This document shows, piece after piece, positions 18,954-33,117 of a stretch of DNA of 64,000 bases; positions within the stretch are counted from its first letter, which is position 1; every line of letters starts with the position of its first letter. The translations under genes and the position numbers were made by a program. The DNA is taken from assembly GCA_004026145.2 (NCBI GenBank), contig CP034990.1:2572011-2636010 (forward strand). The letters are read 5' to 3'. Source of the stretch: Takifugu bimaculatus. Lineage: Eukaryota; Chordata; Actinopteri; Tetraodontiformes; Tetraodontidae. The notes below the pieces were generated by a model. The model was given only the letters and a program-made list of their open reading frames with translations, was not told the origin of the DNA and did not search any database.

Positions 18954-18994
18954 CGTCCGTGCGTGTGTGTCTGTGTGTCTGTGTGTTTGTGTTT
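18901..18994 (+). repeat. (GT)n microsatellite of spacer, type I form
   Basis: About 49 nt of uninterrupted GT followed by interrupted GTGCGTGCGTCC and TGTGTCTG repeats. Corresponding tracts after genes 2-10 vary in length, which explains most of the 1669-1686 bp variation in unit size. Confidence 0.9.
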
Positions 18995-19674
18995 AAATAA
19001 AATTGAATTTCCCACTTTGGTCCACACTATTGTCAACATTTCTGTCTTCAAAAAAAAGCCAACTCAAGGCGGCAGATTCCTGAATTGAAAACAATATCTA
19101 AAGAACTCAAGTATCATACTAACAACACTAATATTCCATCTGTCTATCCCCAACTGAATTAACTCCACACCTATCTCATCAGATTATTTGTAACAGAATA
19201 AGCAGATAACGTAGCATTTCCCTGTTCATATCTGCTACTTGCAATTTAGAATTTGTCAATAAAACTATGCTATGACACAAACTACAGTTTAATAGATGGC
19301 TGTGCTCCTAAAAAGAGCAGCATTTGTGGCTCATAAACCTCACAGACACTGCTATGCTCTTTAAACATTTTTATGATGGTGAATTTTTCAATCAAATATC
19401 TTCTCTTTGATAATGCCCAAAGCTGGATTCGAACTCTCCCTCTGGGGTCTTCAGGAGGTTTCAATCAGGTTGTCTGTTACAGCAATTGTCAACTGGCCCG
19501 CACCGGCCCGGGATCGATTCCCGGCCATGGCACCGATTCCCGGCCATGGCACATTGCTTTTAAGTTGATTTCATTTATCGGAGTTGAATCTTGTTTGATT
19601 TTTTTGAAGGCGTTTCACCTCTCATCCAAGAGCCGTTCTAGGCAGATTTGATGATATGACGCTCATAGGCTATA

Positions 19675-20150
19675 CAGTGATCCCTCGTTTATCGCGGGAG
19701 TTACGTTCCAAAAGTAACACGCGAAAAGTGAAATCCGCGAAGTAGCAACTTTATTTTTTTAAATTATTTTACAATGCAATACTGAACAGTAGAATGAAAC
19801 CAAACATCAAAACCTGTTTTAAAGACCAAACTTTGTTTAAAACAATAATTTTAATCTAGTAATACAAGGTTGGAAACATTGTCACTCGCGTATTTCCCAG
19901 TCCCAGCTGTGCCTCTGCGTCCTGACTCCGCGCCGCTGTAGCGTCTGTTTCTACTGAAGGCGCAGGAGTCTTTCTCCGAGAGAAGAACATTGTTATGGGT
20001 AGTTGTTGGCGCTCTTTCTTTTTCTGAGCAAGAAGATTTTTAGAAACGGATATGCCACCTTCGATTATATTTGAGAACTGCAATGAACGACTCGCAAAAA
20101 AAATCCGCGAAGCCGCGAAAGATGAACCGCGATATAGCGAGGGATCACTG
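19675..20150. mobile_element. Tigger-like MITE, spacer 2
   Basis: 476 bp, TA on both sides, uninterrupted; precedes 5S gene 2. Confidence 0.8.
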
Positions 20151-20311
20151 TATAGCCTTTTCTTTTTGGGGGGAATGGATTGGAGGCTGCTCCAACATTG
20201 AGGTTTGGACTGTGACAAAGCAAAATGGACAATCTCCACCAGAATAAATGTTTCAAGAAAATAAGTTTGAGTGTATTAACTTCAAAAGGCCATTTTCTTG
20301 CACCTGCTCTC

Positions 20312-20431
20312 GCTTACGGCCATACCACCCTGAGAACGCCCGATCTCGTCCGATCTCGGAAACTAAGCAGGGTCGGGCCTGGTTAGTACTTGGATGGGAG
20401 ACCGCCTGGGAATCCCAGGTGCTGTAAGCTT
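20312..20431 (+). rRNA. 5S rRNA gene 2 (type I)
   Basis: 120 nt, A51 and C103, otherwise intact; 1674 bp after gene 1. Confidence 0.95.
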
Positions 20432-20572
20432 TTTGCACTCTTCCACTGGGTCAGCAGAGGCCGCCAGTGTTCCTGATAATTATCCAGCCAGATGTAATTC
20501 ACTTCTTAAGTACTTCTAACATTGAGATTTAATGTTGCACTATTGTACATCGTTTGAGATTTAATATTTTAG

Positions 20573-20637
<65 letters not shown>

Positions 20638-21358
20638 CGTCCGTGCGTGTGTGTCTGTGTGTCTGTGTGTTTGTGTTTAAATAAAATTGAATTTCCCACT
20701 TTGGTCCACACTATTGTCAACATTTCTGTCTTCAAAAAAAAGCCAACTCAAGGCGGCAGATTCCTGAATTGAAAACAATATCTAAAGAACTCAAGTATCA
20801 TACTAACAACACTAATATTCCATCTGTCTATCCCCAACTGAATTAACTCCACACCTATCTCATCAGATTATTTGTGACAGAATAAGCAGATAACGTAGCA
20901 TTTCCCTGTTCATATCTGCTACTTGCAATTTAGAATTTGTCAATAAAACTATGCTATGACACAAACTACAGTTTAATAGATGGCTGTGCTCCTAAAAAGA
21001 GCAGCATTTGTGGCTCATAAACCTCACAGACACTGCTATGCTCTTTAAACATTTTTATGATGGTGAATTTTTCAATCAAATATCTTCTCTTTGATAATGC
21101 CCAAAGCTGGATTCGAACTCTCCCTCTGGGGTCTTCAGGAGGTTTCAATCAGGTTGTCTGTTACAGCAATTGTCAACTGGCCCGCACCGGCCCGGGATCG
21201 ATTCCCGGCCATGGCACCGATTCCCGGCCATGGCACATTGCTTTTAAGTTGATTTCATTTATCGGAGTTGAATCTTGTTTGATTTTTTTGAAGGCGTTTC
21301 ACCTCTCATCCAAGAGCCGTTCTAGGCAGATTTGATGATATGACGCTCATAGGCTATA

Positions 21359-21834
21359 CAGTGATCCCTCGTTTATCGCGGGAGTTACGTTCCAAAAGTA
21401 ACACGCGAAAAGTGAAATCCGCGAAGTAGCAACTTTATTTTTTTAAATTATTTTACAATGTAATACTGAACAGTAGAATGAAACCAAACATCAAAACCTG
21501 TTTTAAAGACCAAACTTTGTTTAAAACAATAATTTTAATCTAGTAATACAAGGTTGGAAACATTGTCACTCGCGTATTTCCCAGTCCCAGCTGTGCCTCT
21601 GCGTCCTGACTCCGCGCCGCTGTAGCGTCTGTTTCTACTGAAGGCGCAGGAGTCTTTCTCCGAGAGAAGAACATTGTTATGGGTAGTTGTTGGCGCTCTT
21701 TCTTTTTCTGAGCAAGAAGATTTTTAGAAACGGATATGCCACCTTCGATTATATTTGAGAACTGCAATGAACGACTCGCAAAAAAAATCCGCGAAGCCGC
21801 GAAAGATGAACCGCGATATAGCGAGGGATCACTG
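21359..21834. mobile_element. Tigger-like MITE, spacer 3
   Basis: 476 bp, uninterrupted; has AATGTAATACTG where spacer 1 has AATGCAATACTG. Confidence 0.8.
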
Positions 21835-21995
21835 TATAGCCTTTTCTTTTTGGGGGGAATGGATTGGAGGCTGCTCCAACATTGAGGTTTGGACTGTGAC
21901 AAAGCAAAATGGACAATCTCCACCAGAATAAATGTTTCAAGAAAATAAGTTTGAGTGTATTAACTTCAAAAGGCCATTTTCTTGCACCTGCTCTC

Positions 21996-22115
21996 GCTTA
22001 CGGCCATACCACCCTGAGAACGCCCGATCTCGTCCGATCTCGGAAACTAAGCAGGGTCGGGCCTGGTTAGTACTTGGATGGGAGACCGCCTGGGAATCCC
22101 AGGTGCTGTAAGCTT
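21996..22115 (+). rRNA. 5S rRNA gene 3 (type I)
   Basis: 120 nt, A51 and C103; 1684 bp after gene 2. Confidence 0.95.
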
Positions 22116-22256
22116 TTTGCACTCTTCCACTGGGTCAGCAGAGGCCGCCAGTGTTCCTGATAATTATCCAGCCAGATGTAATTCACTTCTTAAGTACTTC
22201 TAACATTGAGATTTAATGTTGCACTATTGTACATCGTTTGAGATTTAATATTTTTT

Positions 22257-22309
<53 letters not shown>

Positions 22310-23031
22310 CGTCCGTGCGTGTGTGTCTGTGTGTCTGTGTGTTTGTGTTTAAATAAAATTGAATTTCCCACTTTGGTCCACACTATTGTCAACATTTCTG
22401 TCTTCAAAAAAAAGCCAACTCAAGGCGGCAGATTCCTGAATTGAAAACAATATCTAAAGAACTCAAGTATCATACTAACAACACTAATATTCCATCTGTC
22501 TATCCCCAACTGAATTAACTCCACACCTATCTCATCAGATTATTTGTAACAGAATAAGCAGATAACGTAGCATTTCCCTGTTCATATCTGCTACTTGCAA
22601 TTTAGAATTTGTCAATAAAACTATGCTATGACACAAACTACAGTTTAATAGATGGCTGTGCTCCTAAAAAGAGCAGCATTTGTGGCTCATAAACCTCACA
22701 GACACTGCTATGCTCTTTAAACATTTTTATGATGGTGAATTTTTCAATCAAATATCTTCTCTTTGATAATGCCCAAAGCTGGATTCGAACTCTCCCTCTG
22801 GGGTCTTCAGGAGGTTTCAATCAGGTTGTCTGTTACAGCAATTGTCAACTGGCCCGCACCGGCCCGGGATCGATTCCCGGCCATGGCACCGATTCCCGGC
22901 CATGGCACATTGCTTTTAAGTTGATTTCATTTATCGGACGTTGAATCTTGTTTGATTTTTTTGAAGGCGTTTCACCTCTCATCCAAGAGCCGTTCTAGGC
23001 AGATTTGATGATATGACGCTCATAGGCTATA

Positions 23032-23507
23032 CAGTGATCCCTCGTTTATCGCGGGAGTTACGTTCCAAAAGTAACACGCGAAAAGTGAAATCCGCGAAGT
23101 AGCAACTTTATTTTTTTAAATTATTTTACAATGCAATACTGAACAGTAGAATGAAACCAAACATCAAAACCTGTTTTAAAGACCAAACTTTGTTTAAAAC
23201 AATAATTTTAATCTAGTAATACAAGGTTGGAAACATTGTCACTCGCGTATTTCCCAGTCCCAGCTGTGCCTCTGCGTCCTGACTCCGCGCCGCTGTAGCG
23301 TCTGTTTCTACTGAAGGCGCAGGAGTCTTTCTCCGAGAGAAGAACATTGTTATGGGTAGTTGTTGGCGCTCTTTCTTTTTCTGAGCAAGAAGATTTTTAG
23401 AAACGGATATGCCACCTTCGATTATATTTGAGAACTGCAATGAACGACTCGCAAAAAAAATCCGCGAAGCCGCGAAAGATGAACCGCGATATAGCGAGGG
23501 ATCACTG
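23032..23507. mobile_element. Tigger-like MITE, spacer 4
   Basis: 476 bp, uninterrupted. The sequence upstream reads TATCGGACGTTG, intermediate between TATCGGAGTTG of spacers 1-3 and 5 and TATCGGACTTG of spacers from 6 onward. Confidence 0.8.
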
Positions 23508-23668
23508 TATAGCCTTTTCTTTTTGGGGGGAATGGATTGGAGGCTGCTCCAACATTGAGGTTTGGACTGTGACAAAGCAAAATGGACAATCTCCACCAGA
23601 ATAAATGTTTCAAGAAAATAAGTTTGAGTGTATTAACTTCAAAAGGCCATTTTCTTGCACCTGCTCTC

Positions 23669-23788
23669 GCTTACGGCCATACCACCCTGAGAACGCCCGA
23701 TCTCGTCCGATCTCGGAAACTAAGCAGGGTCGGGCCTGGTTAGTACTTGGATGGGAGACCGCCTGGGAATCCCAGGTGCTGTAAGCTT
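23669..23788 (+). rRNA. 5S rRNA gene 4 (type I)
   Basis: 120 nt, A51 and C103; 1673 bp after gene 3. Confidence 0.95.
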
Positions 23789-23927
23789 TTTGCACTCTTC
23801 CACTGGGTCAGCAGAGGCCGCCAGTGTTCCTGATAATTATCCAGCCAGATGTAATTCACTTCTTAAGTACTTCTAACATTGAGATTTAATGTTGCACTAT
23901 TGTACATCGTTTGAGATTTAATATTTT

Positions 23928-23995
<68 letters not shown>

Positions 23996-24716
23996 CGTCC
24001 GTGCGTGTGTGTCTGTGTGTCTGTGTGTTTGTGTTTAAATAAAATTGAATTTCCCACTTTGGTCCACACTATTGTCAACATTTCTGTCTTCAAAAAAAAG
24101 CCAACTCAAGGCGGCAGATTCCTGAATTGAAAACAATATCTAAAGAACTCAAGTATCATACTAACAACACTAATATTCCATCTGTCTATCCCCAACTGAA
24201 TTAACTCCACACCTATCTCATCAGATTATTTGTAACAGAATAAGCAGATAACGTAGCATTTCCCTGTTCATATCTGCTACTTGCAATTTAGAATTTGTCA
24301 ATAAAACTATGCTATGACACAAACTACAGTTTAATAGATGGCTGTGCTCCTAAAAAGAGCAGCATTTGTGGCTCATAAACCTCACAGACACTGCTATGCT
24401 CTTTAAACATTTTTATGATGGTGAATTTTTCAATCAAATATCTTCTCTTTGATAATGCCCAAAGCTGGATTCGAACTCTCCCTCTGGGGTCTTCAGGAGG
24501 TTTCAATCAGGTTGTCTGTTACAGCAATTGTCAACTGGCCCGCACCGGCCCGGGATCGATTCCCGGCCATGGCACCGATCCCCGGCCATGGCACATTGCT
24601 TTTAAGTTGATTTCATTTATCGGAGTTGAATCTTGTTTGATTTTTTTGAAGGCGTTTCACCTCTCATCCAAGAGCCGTTCTAGGCAGATTTGATGATATG
24701 ACGCTCATAGGCTATA

Positions 24717-25193
24717 CAGTGATCCCTCGTTTATCGCGGGAGTTACGTTCCAAAAGTAACACGCGAAAAGTGAAATCCGCGAAGTAGCAACTTTATTTTT
24801 TTTTAATTATTTTACAATGTAATACTGAACAGTAGAATGAAACCAAACATCAAAACCTGTTTTAAAGACCAAACTTTGTTTAAAACAATAATTTTAATCT
24901 AGTAATACAAGGTTGGAAACATTGTCACTCGCGTATTTCCCAGTCCCAGCTGTGCCTCTGCGTCCTGACTCCGCGCCGCTGTAGCGTCTGTTTCTACTGA
25001 AGGCGCAGGAGTCTTTCTCCGAGAGAAGAACATTGTTATGGGTAGTTGTTGGCGCTCTTTCTTTTTCTGAGCAAGAAGATTTTTAGAAACGGATATGCCA
25101 CCTTCGATTATATTTGAGAACTGCAATGAACGACTCGCAAAAAAAATCCGCGAAGCCGCGAAAGATGAACCGCGATATAGCGAGGGATCACTG
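24717..25193. mobile_element. Tigger-like MITE, spacer 5
   Basis: 477 bp because of one extra base in a T run; uninterrupted. Confidence 0.8.
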
Positions 25194-25354
25194 TATAGCC
25201 TTTTCTTTTTGGGGGGAATGGATTGGAGGCTGCTCCAACATTGAGGTTTGGACTGTGACAAAGCAAAATGGACAATCTCCACCAGAATAAATGTTTCAAG
25301 AAAATAAGTTTGAGTGTATTAACTTCAAAAGGCCATTTTCTTGCACCTGCTCTC

Positions 25355-25474
25355 GCTTACGGCCATACCACCCTGAGAACGCCCGATCTCGTCCGATCTC
25401 GGAAACTAAGCAGGGTCGGGCCTGGTTAGTACTTGGATGGGAGACCGCCTGGGAATCCCAGGTGCTGTAAGCTT
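25355..25474 (+). rRNA. 5S rRNA gene 5 (type I)
   Basis: 120 nt, A51 and C103; 1686 bp after gene 4. Confidence 0.95.
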
Positions 25475-25615
25475 TTTGCACTCTTCCACTGGGTCAGCAG
25501 AGGCCGCCAGTGTTCCTGATAATTATCCAGCCAGATGTAATTCACTTCTTAAGTACTTCTAACATTGAGATTTAATGTTGCACTATTGTACATCGTTTGA
25601 GATTTAATATTTTTT

Positions 25616-25678
<63 letters not shown>

Positions 25679-26399
25679 CGTCCGTGCGTGTGTGTCTGTG
25701 TGTCTGTGTGTTTGTGTTTAAATAAAATTGAATTTCCCACTTTGGTCCACACTATTGTCAACATTTCTGTCTTCAAAAAAAAGCCAACTCAAGGCGGCAG
25801 ATTCCTGAATTGAAAACAATATCTAAAGAACTCAAGTATCATACTAACAACACTAATATTCCATCTGTCTATCCCCAACTGAATTAACTCCACACCTATC
25901 TCATCAGATTATTTGTAACAGAATAAGCAGATAACGTAGCATTTCCCTGTTCATATCTGCTACTTGCAATTTAGAATTTGTCAATAAAACTATGCTATGA
26001 CACAAACTACAGTTTAATAGATGGCTGTGCTCCTAAAAAGAGCAGCATTTGTGGCTCATAAACCTCACAGACACTGCTATGCTCTTTAAACATTTTTATG
26101 ATGGTGAATTTTTCAATCAAATATCTTCTCTTTGATAATGCCCAAAGCTGGATTCGAACTCTCCCTCTGGGGTCTTCAGGAGGTTTCAATCAGGTTGTCT
26201 GTTACAGCAATTGTCAACTGGCCCGCACCGGCCCGGGATCGATTCCCGGCCATGGCACCGATTCCCGGCCATGGCACATTGCTTTTAAGTTGATTTCATT
26301 TATCGGACTTGAATCTTGTTTGATTTTTTTGAAGGCGTTTCACCTCTCATCCAAGAGCCGTTCTAGGCAGATTTGATGATATGACGCTCATAGGCTATA

Positions 26400-26875
26400 C
26401 AGTGATCCCTCGTTTATCGCGGGAGTTACGTTCCAAAAGTAACACGCGAAAAGTGAAATCCGCGAAGTAGCAACTTTATTTTTTTAAATTATTTTACAAT
26501 GCAATACTGAACAGTAGAATGAAACCAAACATCAAAACCTGTTTTAAAGACCAAACTTTGTTTAAAACAATAATTTTAATCTAGTAATACAAGGTTGGAA
26601 ACATTGTCACTCGCGTATTTCCCAGTCCCAGCTGTGCCTCTGCGTCCTGACTCCGCGCCGCTGTAGCGTCTGTTTCTACTGAAGGCGCAGGAGTCTTTCT
26701 CCGAGAGAAGAACATTGTTATGGGTAGTTGTTGGCGCTCTTTCTTTTTCTGAGCAAGAAGATTTTTAGAAACGGATATGCCACCTTCGATTATATTTGAG
26801 AACTGCAATGAACGACTCGCAAAAAAAATCCGCGAAGCCGCGAAAGATGAACCGCGATATAGCGAGGGATCACTG
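26400..26875. mobile_element. Tigger-like MITE, spacer 6
   Basis: 476 bp, uninterrupted; the block after it changes from CTCCACCAG to CTCCAGCAG. Confidence 0.8.
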
Positions 26876-27036
26876 TATAGCCTTTTCTTTTTGGGGGGAA
26901 TGGATTGGAGGCTGCTCCAACATTGAGGTTTGGACTGTGACAAAGCAAAATGGACAATCTCCAGCAGAATAAATGTTTCAAGAAAATAAGTTTGAGTGTA
27001 TTAACTTCAAAAGGCCATTTTCTTGCACCTGCTCTC

Positions 27037-27156
27037 GCTTACGGCCATACCACCCTGAGAACGCCCGATCTCGTCCGATCTCGGAAACTAAGCAGGGTCG
27101 GGCCTGGTTAGTACTTGGATGGGAGACCGCCTGGGAATCCCAGGTGCTGTAAGCTT
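27037..27156 (+). rRNA. 5S rRNA gene 6 (type I)
   Basis: 120 nt, A51 and C103; 1682 bp after gene 5. Confidence 0.95.
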
Positions 27157-27295
27157 TTTGCACTCTTCCACTGGGTCAGCAGAGGCCGCCAGTGTTCCTG
27201 ATAATTATCCAGCCAGATGTAATTCACTTCTTAAGTACTTCTAACATTGAGATTTAATGTTGCACTATTGTACATCGTTTGAGATTTAATATTTT

Positions 27296-27363
<68 letters not shown>

Positions 27364-28084
27364 CGTCCGTGCGTGTGTGTCTGTGTGTCTGTGTGTTTGT
27401 GTTTAAATAAAATTGAATTTCCCACTTTGGTCCACACTATTGTCAACATTTCTGTCTTCAAAAAAAAGCCAACTCAAGGCGGCAGATTCCTGAATTGAAA
27501 ACAATATCTAAAGAACTCAAGTATCATACTAACAACACTAATATTCCATCTGTCTATCCCCAACTGAATTAACTCCACACCTATCTCATCAGATTATTTG
27601 TAACAGAATAAGCAGATAACGTAGCATTTCCCTGTTCATATCTGCTACTTGCAATTTAGAATTTGTCAATAAAACTATGCTATGACACAAACTACAGTTT
27701 AATAGATGGCTGTGCTCCTAAAAAGAGCAGCATTTGTGGCTCATAAACCTCACAGACACTGCTATGCTCTTTAAACATTTTTATGATGGTGAATTTTTCA
27801 ATCAAATATCTTCTCTTTGATAATGCCCAAAGCTGGATTCGAACTCTCCCTCTGGGGTCTTCAGGAGGTTTCAATCAGGTTGTCTGTTACAGCAATTGTC
27901 AACTGGCCCGCACCGGCCCGGGATCGATTCCCGGCCATGGCACCGATTCCCGGCCATGGCACATTGCTTTTAAGTTGATTTCATTTATCGGACTTGAATC
28001 TTGTTTGATTTTTTTGAAGGCGTTTCACCTCTCATCCAAGAGCCGTTCTAGGCAGATTTGATGATATGACGCTCATAGGCTATA

Positions 28085-28560
28085 CAGTGATCCCTCGTTT
28101 ATCGCGGGAGTTACGTTCCAAAAGTAACACGCGAAAAGTGAAATCCGCGAAGTAGCAACTTTATTTTTTTAAATTATTTTACAATGCAATACTGAACAGT
28201 AGAATGAAACCAAACATCAAAACCTGTTTTAAAGACCAAACTTTGTTTAAAACAATAATTTTAATCTAGTAATACAAGGTTGGAAACATTGTCACTCGCG
28301 TATTTCCCAGTCCCAGCTGTGCCTCTGCGTCCTGACTCCGCGCCGCTGTAGCGTCTGTTTCTACTGAAGGCGCAGGAGTCTTTCTCCGAGAGAAGAACAT
28401 TGTTATGGGTAGTTGTTGGCGCTCTTTCTTTTTCTGAGCAAGAAGATTTTTAGAAACGGATATGCCACCTTCGATTATATTTGAGAACTGCAATGAACGA
28501 CTCGCAAAAAAAATCCGCGAAGCCGCGAAAGATGAACCGCGATATAGCGAGGGATCACTG
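28085..28560. mobile_element. Tigger-like MITE, spacer 7
   Basis: 476 bp, uninterrupted. Confidence 0.8.
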
Positions 28561-28721
28561 TATAGCCTTTTCTTTTTGGGGGGAATGGATTGGAGGCTGC
28601 TCCAACATTGAGGTTTGGACTGTGACAAAGCAAAATGGACAATCTCCAGCAGAATAAATGTTTCAAGAAAATAAGTTTGAGTGTATTAACTTCAAAAGGC
28701 CATTTTCTTGCACCTGCTCTC

Positions 28722-28841
28722 GCTTACGGCCATACCACCCTGAGAACGCCCGATCTCGTCCGATCTCGGAAACTAAGCAGGGTCGGGCCTGGTTAGTACT
28801 TGGATGGGAGACCGCCTGGGAATCCCAGGTGCTGTAAGCTT
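28722..28841 (+). rRNA. 5S rRNA gene 7 (type I)
   Basis: 120 nt, A51 and C103; 1685 bp after gene 6. The microsatellite after it lacks one TGTGTCTG step seen in the others. Confidence 0.95.
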
Positions 28842-28983
28842 TTTGCACTCTTCCACTGGGTCAGCAGAGGCCGCCAGTGTTCCTGATAATTATCCAGCCA
28901 GATGTAATTCACTTCTTAAGTACTTCTAACATTGAGATTTAATGTTGCACTATTGTACATCGTTTGAGATTTAATATTTTTAG

Positions 28984-29048
<65 letters not shown>

Positions 29049-29765
29049 CGTCCGTGCGTGTGTGTGTGTCTGTGTGTTTGTGTTTAAATAAAATTGAATT
29101 TCCCACTTTGGTCCACACTATTGTCAACATTTCTGTCTTCAAAAAAAAGCCAACTCAAGGCGGCAGATTCCTGAATTGAAAACAATATCTAAAGAACTCA
29201 AGTATCATACTAACAACACTAATATTCCATCTGTCTATCCCCAACTGAATTAACTCCACACCTATCTCATCAGATTATTTGTAACAGAATAAGCAGATAA
29301 CGTAGCATTTCCCTGTTCATATCTGCTACTTGCAATTTAGAATTTGTCAATAAAACTATGCTATGACACAAACTACAGTTTAATAGATGGCTGTGCTCCT
29401 AAAAAGAGCAGCATTTGTGGCTCATAAACCTCACAGACACTGCTATGCTCTTTAAACATTTTTATGATGGTGAATTTTTCAATCAAATATCTTCTCTTTG
29501 ATAATGCCCAAAGCTGGATTCGAACTCTCCCTCTGGGGTCTTCAGGAGGTTTCAATCAGGTTGTCTGTTACAGCAATTGTCAACTGGCCCGCACCGGCCC
29601 GGGATCGATTCCCGGCCATGGCACCGATTCCCGGCCATGGCACATTGCTTTTAAGTTGATTTCATTTATCGGACTTGAATCTTGTTTGATTTTTTTGAAG
29701 GCGTTTCACCTCTCATCCAAGAGCCGTTCTAGGCAGATTTGATGATATGACGCTCATAGGCTATA

Positions 29766-30242
29766 CAGTGATCCCTCGTTTATCGCGGGAGTTACGTTCC
29801 AAAAGTAACACGCGAAAAGTGAAATCCGCGAAGTAGCAACTTTATTTTTTTTAAATTATTTTACAATGTAATACTGAACAGTAGAATGAAACCAAACATC
29901 AAAACCTGTTTTAAAGACCAAACTTTGTTTAAAACAATAATTTTAATCTAGTAATACAAGGTTGGAAACATTGTCACTCGCGTATTTCCCAGTCCCAGCT
30001 GTGCCTCTGCGTCCTGACTCCGCGCCGCTGTAGCGTCTGTTTCTACTGAAGGCGCAGGAGTCTTTCTCCGAGAGAAGAACATTGTTATGGGTAGTTGTTG
30101 GCGCTCTTTCTTTTTCTGAGCAAGAAGATTTTTAGAAACGGATATGCCACCTTCGATTATATTTGAGAACTGCAATGAACGACTCGCAAAAAAAATCCGC
30201 GAAGCCGCGAAAGATGAACCGCGATATAGCGAGGGATCACTG
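29766..30242. mobile_element. Tigger-like MITE, spacer 8
   Basis: 477 bp, uninterrupted; followed by the CTCCAGCCAG variant shared with spacer 10. Confidence 0.8.
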
Positions 30243-30404
30243 TATAGCCTTTTCTTTTTGGGGGGAATGGATTGGAGGCTGCTCCAACATTGAGGTTTGG
30301 ACTGTGACAAAGCAAAATGGACAATCTCCAGCCAGAATAAATGTTTCAAGAAAATAAGTTTGAGTGTATTAACTTCAAAAGGCCATTTTCTTGCACCTGC
30401 TCTC

Positions 30405-30524
30405 GCTTACGGCCATACCACCCTGAGAACGCCCGATCTCGTCCGATCTCGGAAACTAAGCAGGGTCGGGCCTGGTTAGTACTTGGATGGGAGACCGCCT
30501 GGGAATCCCAGGTGCTGTAAGCTT
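30405..30524 (+). rRNA. 5S rRNA gene 8 (type I)
   Basis: 120 nt, A51 and C103; 1683 bp after gene 7. Confidence 0.95.
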
Positions 30525-30665
30525 TTTGCACTCTTCCACTGGGTCAGCAGAGGCCGCCAGTGTTCCTGATAATTATCCAGCCAGATGTAATTCACTTCTT
30601 AAGTACTTCTAACATTGAGATTTAATGTTGCACTATTGTACATCGTTTGAGATTTAATATTTTAG

Positions 30666-30728
<63 letters not shown>

Positions 30729-31449
30729 CGTCCGTGCGTGTGTGTCTGTGTGTCTGTGTGTTTGTGTTTAAATAAAATTGAATTTCCCACTTTGGTCCAC
30801 ACTATTGTCAACATTTCTGTCTTCAAAAAAAAGCCAACTCAAGGCGGCAGATTCCTGAATTGAAAACAATATCTAAAGAACTCAAGTATCATACTAACAA
30901 CACTAATATTCCATCTGTCTATCCCCAACTGAATTAACTCCACACCTATCTCATCAGATTATTTGTAACAGAATAAGCAGATAACGTAGCATTTCCCTGT
31001 TCATATCTGCTACTTGCAATTTAGAATTTGTCAATAAAACTATGCTATGACACAAACTACAGTTTAATAGATGGCTGTGCTCCTAAAAAGAGCAGCATTT
31101 GTGGCTCATAAACCTCACAGACACTGCTATGCTCTTTAAACATTTTTATGATGGTGAATTTTTCAATCAAATATCTTCTCTTTGATAATGCCCAAAGCTG
31201 GATTCGAACTCTCCCTCTGGGGTCTTCAGGAGGTTTCAATCAGGTTGTCTGTTACAGCAATTGTCAACTGGCCCGCACCGGCCCGGGATCGATTCCCGGC
31301 CATGGCACCGATTCCCGGCCATGGCACATTGCTTTTAAGTTGATTTCATTTATCGGACTTGAATCTTGTTTGATTTTTTTGAAGGCGTTTCACCTCTCAT
31401 CCAAGAGCCGTTCTAGGCAGATTTGATGATATGACGCTCATAGGCTATA

Positions 31450-31925
31450 CAGTGATCCCTCGTTTATCGCGGGAGTTACGTTCCAAAAGTAACACGCGAA
31501 AAGTGAAATCCGCGAAGTAGCAACTTTATTTTTTTAAATTATTTTACAATGCAATACTGAACAGTAGAATGAAACCAAACATCAAAACCTGTTTTAAAGA
31601 CCAAACTTTGTTTAAAACAATAATTTTAATCTAGTAATACAAGGTTGGAAACATTGTCACTCGCGTATTTCCCAGTCCCAGCTGTGCCTCTGCGTCCTGA
31701 CTCCGCGCCGCTGTAGCGTCTGTTTCTACTGAAGGCGCAGGAGTCTTTCTCCGAGAGAAGAACATTGTTATGGGTAGTTGTTGGCGCTCTTTCTTTTTCT
31801 GAGCAAGAAGATTTTTAGAAACGGATATGCCACCTTCGATTATATTTGAGAACTGCAATGAACGACTCGCAAAAAAAATCCGCGAAGCCGCGAAAGATGA
31901 ACCGCGATATAGCGAGGGATCACTG
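31450..31925. mobile_element. Tigger-like MITE, spacer 9
   Basis: 476 bp, uninterrupted. Confidence 0.8.
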
Positions 31926-32086
31926 TATAGCCTTTTCTTTTTGGGGGGAATGGATTGGAGGCTGCTCCAACATTGAGGTTTGGACTGTGACAAAGCAAAA
32001 TGGACAATCTCCAGCAGAATAAATGTTTCAAGAAAATAAGTTTGAGTGTATTAACTTCAAAAGGCCATTTTCTTGCACCTGCTCTC

Positions 32087-32206
32087 GCTTACGGCCATAC
32101 CACCCTGAGAACGCCCGATCTCGTCCGATCTCGGAAACTAAGCAGGGTCGGGCCTGGTTAGTACTTGGATGGGAGACCGCCTGGGAATCCCAGGTGCTGT
32201 AAGCTT
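32087..32206 (+). rRNA. 5S rRNA gene 9 (type I)
   Basis: 120 nt, A51 and C103; 1682 bp after gene 8. The following GT tract is the shortest in the type I block. Confidence 0.95.
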
Positions 32207-32347
32207 TTTGCACTCTTCCACTGGGTCAGCAGAGGCCGCCAGTGTTCCTGATAATTATCCAGCCAGATGTAATTCACTTCTTAAGTACTTCTAACATTGA
32301 GATTTAATGTTGCACTATTGTACATCGTTTGAGATTTAATATTTTAG

Positions 32348-32396
<49 letters not shown>

Positions 32397-33117
32397 CGTC
32401 CGTGCGTGTGTGTCTGTGTGTCTGTGTGTTTGTGTTTAAATAAAATTGAATTTCCCACTTTGGTCCACACTATTGTCAACATTTCTGTCTTCAAAAAAAA
32501 GCCAACTCAAGGCGGCAGATTCCTGAATTGAAAACAATATCTAAAGAACTCAAGTATCATACTAACAACACTAATATTCCATCTGTCTATCCCCAACTGA
32601 ATTAACTCCACACCTATCTCATCAGATTATTTGTAACAGAATAAGCAGATAACGTAGCATTTCCCTGTTCATATCTGCTACTTGCAATTTAGAATTTGTC
32701 AATAAAACTATGCTATGACACAAACTACAGTTTAATAGATGGCTGTGCTCCTAAAAAGAGCAGCATTTGTGGCTCATAAACCTCACAGACACTGCTATGC
32801 TCTTTAAACATTTTTATGATGGTGAATTTTTCAATCAAATATCTTCTCTTTGATAATGCCCAAAGCTGGATTCGAACTCTCCCTCTGGGGTCTTCAGGAG
32901 GTTTCAATCAGGTTGTCTGTTACAGCAATTGTCAACTGGCCCGCACCGGCCCGGGATCGATTCCCGGCCATGGCACCGATTCCCGGCCATGGCACATTGC
33001 TTTTAAGTTGATTTCATTTATCGGACTTGAATCTTGTTTGATTTTTTTGAAGGCGTTTCACCTCTCATCCAAGAGCCGTTCTAGGCAGATTTGATGATAT
33101 GACGCTCATAGGCTATA

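Noticed and set aside
19373..19651. 92-codon plus-strand frame recurring in each unit
   Set aside because: Overlaps the tRNA-like segment and repeat block; no domain; frame is kept only because the DNA is near-identical between units.
20554..20772. Cys-Val repeat protein from the GT tract
   Set aside because: Translation of a microsatellite.
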